Assembly: GCA_023665325.1 (NCBI GenBank)
Contig: JAMPED010000051.1
Span: forward strand, 1 to 7,636
Source of the DNA: Acetobacter sp.
GTDB lineage: Bacteria; Pseudomonadota; Alphaproteobacteria; RF32; CAG-239
Reading direction: 5' to 3'
Length of the DNA: 7,636 nt
A program made the position numbers and the translations under genes. Of the stretch, positions 7,188 through 7,636 are shown piece after piece. How positions within the stretch are numbered: the stretch's first letter is position 1; each line of letters begins with the position of its first letter. The notes beneath the pieces are model-generated. The model ran no database searches and was not told the origin of the DNA. It saw nothing but the letters and a program-made list of their open reading frames with translations.

Positions 7188-7278
7188 TCTACAATAATTT
7201 ATCCTTGATTGAAGTCAGGGAGCTTATAGTTATATATTGAAGGCTATAAGAGTCATATTGTAGTGATTTTCGAACTCC

Positions 7279-7313
7279 CTGGCGCTGGATTATTTCAGTG
7301 CCAGTTTTGTTTT
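7279..7313 (+). terminator. Terminator or attenuator hairpin before the HTH gene
   Basis: CTGGCGCTG (7279-7287) pairs with CAGTGCCAG (7296-7304), nine pairs with one G-T, around an 8-base loop. TTTTGTTTT follows. It either ends a separate small RNA or acts as an attenuator for the gene starting 28 bases later. The first three bases of the stem can instead pair with 7216-7218 as part of a competing helix. Confidence 0.6.
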
Positions 7314-7340
7314 AATTATATTAAATTGGAGTTTAAAATT

Positions 7341-7628
7341 ATGGAACAAATAACTAATTTAGAAGATTTATACAATGGAAGCGGTTCAGGATTATGTAAT
7401 CGTTTTCGTAGAGAATTAGGAATTTTACTTATTAAGGAGCGGAAAAAACATAATTTATCTTTAGAAGAATTATGCGAAAAATTAACCTTAAATATAGAGG
7501 TTGTTTCTGACTTGGAGCGAGGACAAAATCGAACGCATTGGCGGACTTTATGTCGAATGCTTGATTATTATAACAAGTGGCTGACAATACAGCTCGTGGA
7601 TTTGGACTATCCGCACATTTGGCAATAA
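7341..7628 (+). CDS. Small XRE/Cro-type helix-turn-helix protein
   Basis: This 95-residue protein probably binds DNA as a transcriptional regulator. The helix-turn-helix domain spans about residues 25-75: LLIKERKKHNLSLEELCEKL then NIEVVSDLERGQNRTHWRTL, the usual XRE pattern of a recognition helix followed by a LERGQ-type turn. A short tail, YYNKWLTIQLVDLDYPHIWQ, follows. There is no second domain, signal peptide or membrane segment. GGAG (7328-7331) lies 9 bases before the ATG at 7341. The frame is open further upstream to an ATG at 7263, but that runs through the terminator hairpin and is rejected. No promoter is convincing between the hairpin and the gene, so expression probably depends on read-through of the upstream leader. 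Its target is unknown; autoregulation or control of the adjacent RNA are possibilities. Confidence 0.82.
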   Translation: MEQITNLEDLYNGSGSGLCNRFRRELGILLIKERKKHNLSLEELCEKLTLNIEVVSDLERGQNRTHWRTLCRMLDYYNKWLTIQLVDLDYPHIWQ

Positions 7629-7636
7629 TATTTTTG

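Larger units (their letters stand above)
7152..7313 (+). ncRNA. Candidate structured RNA or regulatory leader of unknown family
   Basis: This stretch has no coding capacity I trust but contains several complementary segments. TCGAAA (7178-7183) pairs with TTTCGA (7268-7273). CTACAATA (7189-7196) pairs with TATTGTAG (7256-7263). CTTATAG (7223-7229) pairs with CTATAAG (7244-7250). These three nest into a rod, extended by AGGG (7171-7174) with CCCT (7277-7280). A competing 7-bp match, CAGGGAG (7216-7222) with CTCCCTG (7275-7281), crosses the rod stems and shares three bases with the terminator hairpin at 7279-7304. That is what a switch or pseudoknot would look like. It ends in a terminator-like hairpin directly before the HTH gene. 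It matches no riboswitch, tRNA, SRP or RNase P consensus I know. A divergent 6S-like RNA is possible because of the rod shape and size, but unproven. Confidence 0.42.

Noticed and set aside
7152..7190. Possible small self-cleaving ribozyme (GTCGAAAG segment)
   Set aside because: No CUGAUGA core of a hammerhead or other complete ribozyme core is present; a GAAA alone is not evidence.
7269..7275. TTCGAAC resembling a tRNA T-loop
   Set aside because: The flanking five-base segments do not pair, there is no matching acceptor or D arm upstream, and no CCA-like end.
7263..7340. Longer version of the HTH protein starting at 7263
   Set aside because: The extra residues are encoded by the stem and terminator-like hairpin, there is no Shine-Dalgarno before 7263, and the internal ATG at 7341 has a good one.
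7152..7340. Known riboswitch (TPP, FMN, SAM, glycine, purine, cobalamin, fluoride, guanidine)
   Set aside because: None of the conserved core sequences I know for these classes could be found.
1..7636. CRISPR array, phage, plasmid origin or toxin-antitoxin pair
   Set aside because: No regularly spaced repeats with spacers, integrase, replication protein or second small gene next to the HTH protein are visible; the window ends 8 bases after that gene, so a partner further on cannot be excluded.

Overview
The window looks like chromosomal sequence from an AT-rich alphaproteobacterium, possibly host-associated or gut-derived. The parE reading frame resembles alphaproteobacterial topoisomerase IV subunit B. 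The thiol oxidoreductases have the ScsC/Com1-like layout common in that class. The 6.9-7.1 kb repeat resembles short palindromic repeats I recall from Rickettsiales-like and other genomes. All of this is inference from the sequence; no search was run.

Minus strand, 4850 down to 1. A DUF47/PhoU-like protein (4850-4191) and a PiT-type phosphate permease (4187-3135) are separated by 3 bases and form a classic phosphate-uptake pair. A polytopic GT-C/GT39-like glycosyltransferase (3119-1617) follows 15 bases later with a good ribosome binding site, so it is probably co-transcribed. parE (1513-1) comes next behind its own good sigma70-type promoter and is cut by the window edge before its C-terminal part.

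Plus strand, 5011-6816. Two paralogous exported DsbA-fold proteins lie in tandem, with CGYC and CGHC active sites. Each has its own intrinsic terminator and a candidate promoter that would give a very short leader. They share a ScsC-like N-terminal helical segment, which appears to be duplicated in the second protein. They probably act in periplasmic disulfide formation or isomerisation.

Plus strand, 6817-7636. No protein is encoded up to 7340. This stretch holds a terminator, a 214-bp composite element built of nested inverted repeats (6889-7102), and a compact region that looks like a structured RNA or regulatory leader (about 7152-7313). That region has a promoter-like sequence, three TGTCG repeats at exact 12-base spacing, several interlocking stems and a terminator-like hairpin. 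A small XRE/Cro-type helix-turn-helix protein (7341-7628) follows directly. The leader-plus-regulator unit is the least explained part of the window and the best candidate for something undescribed.
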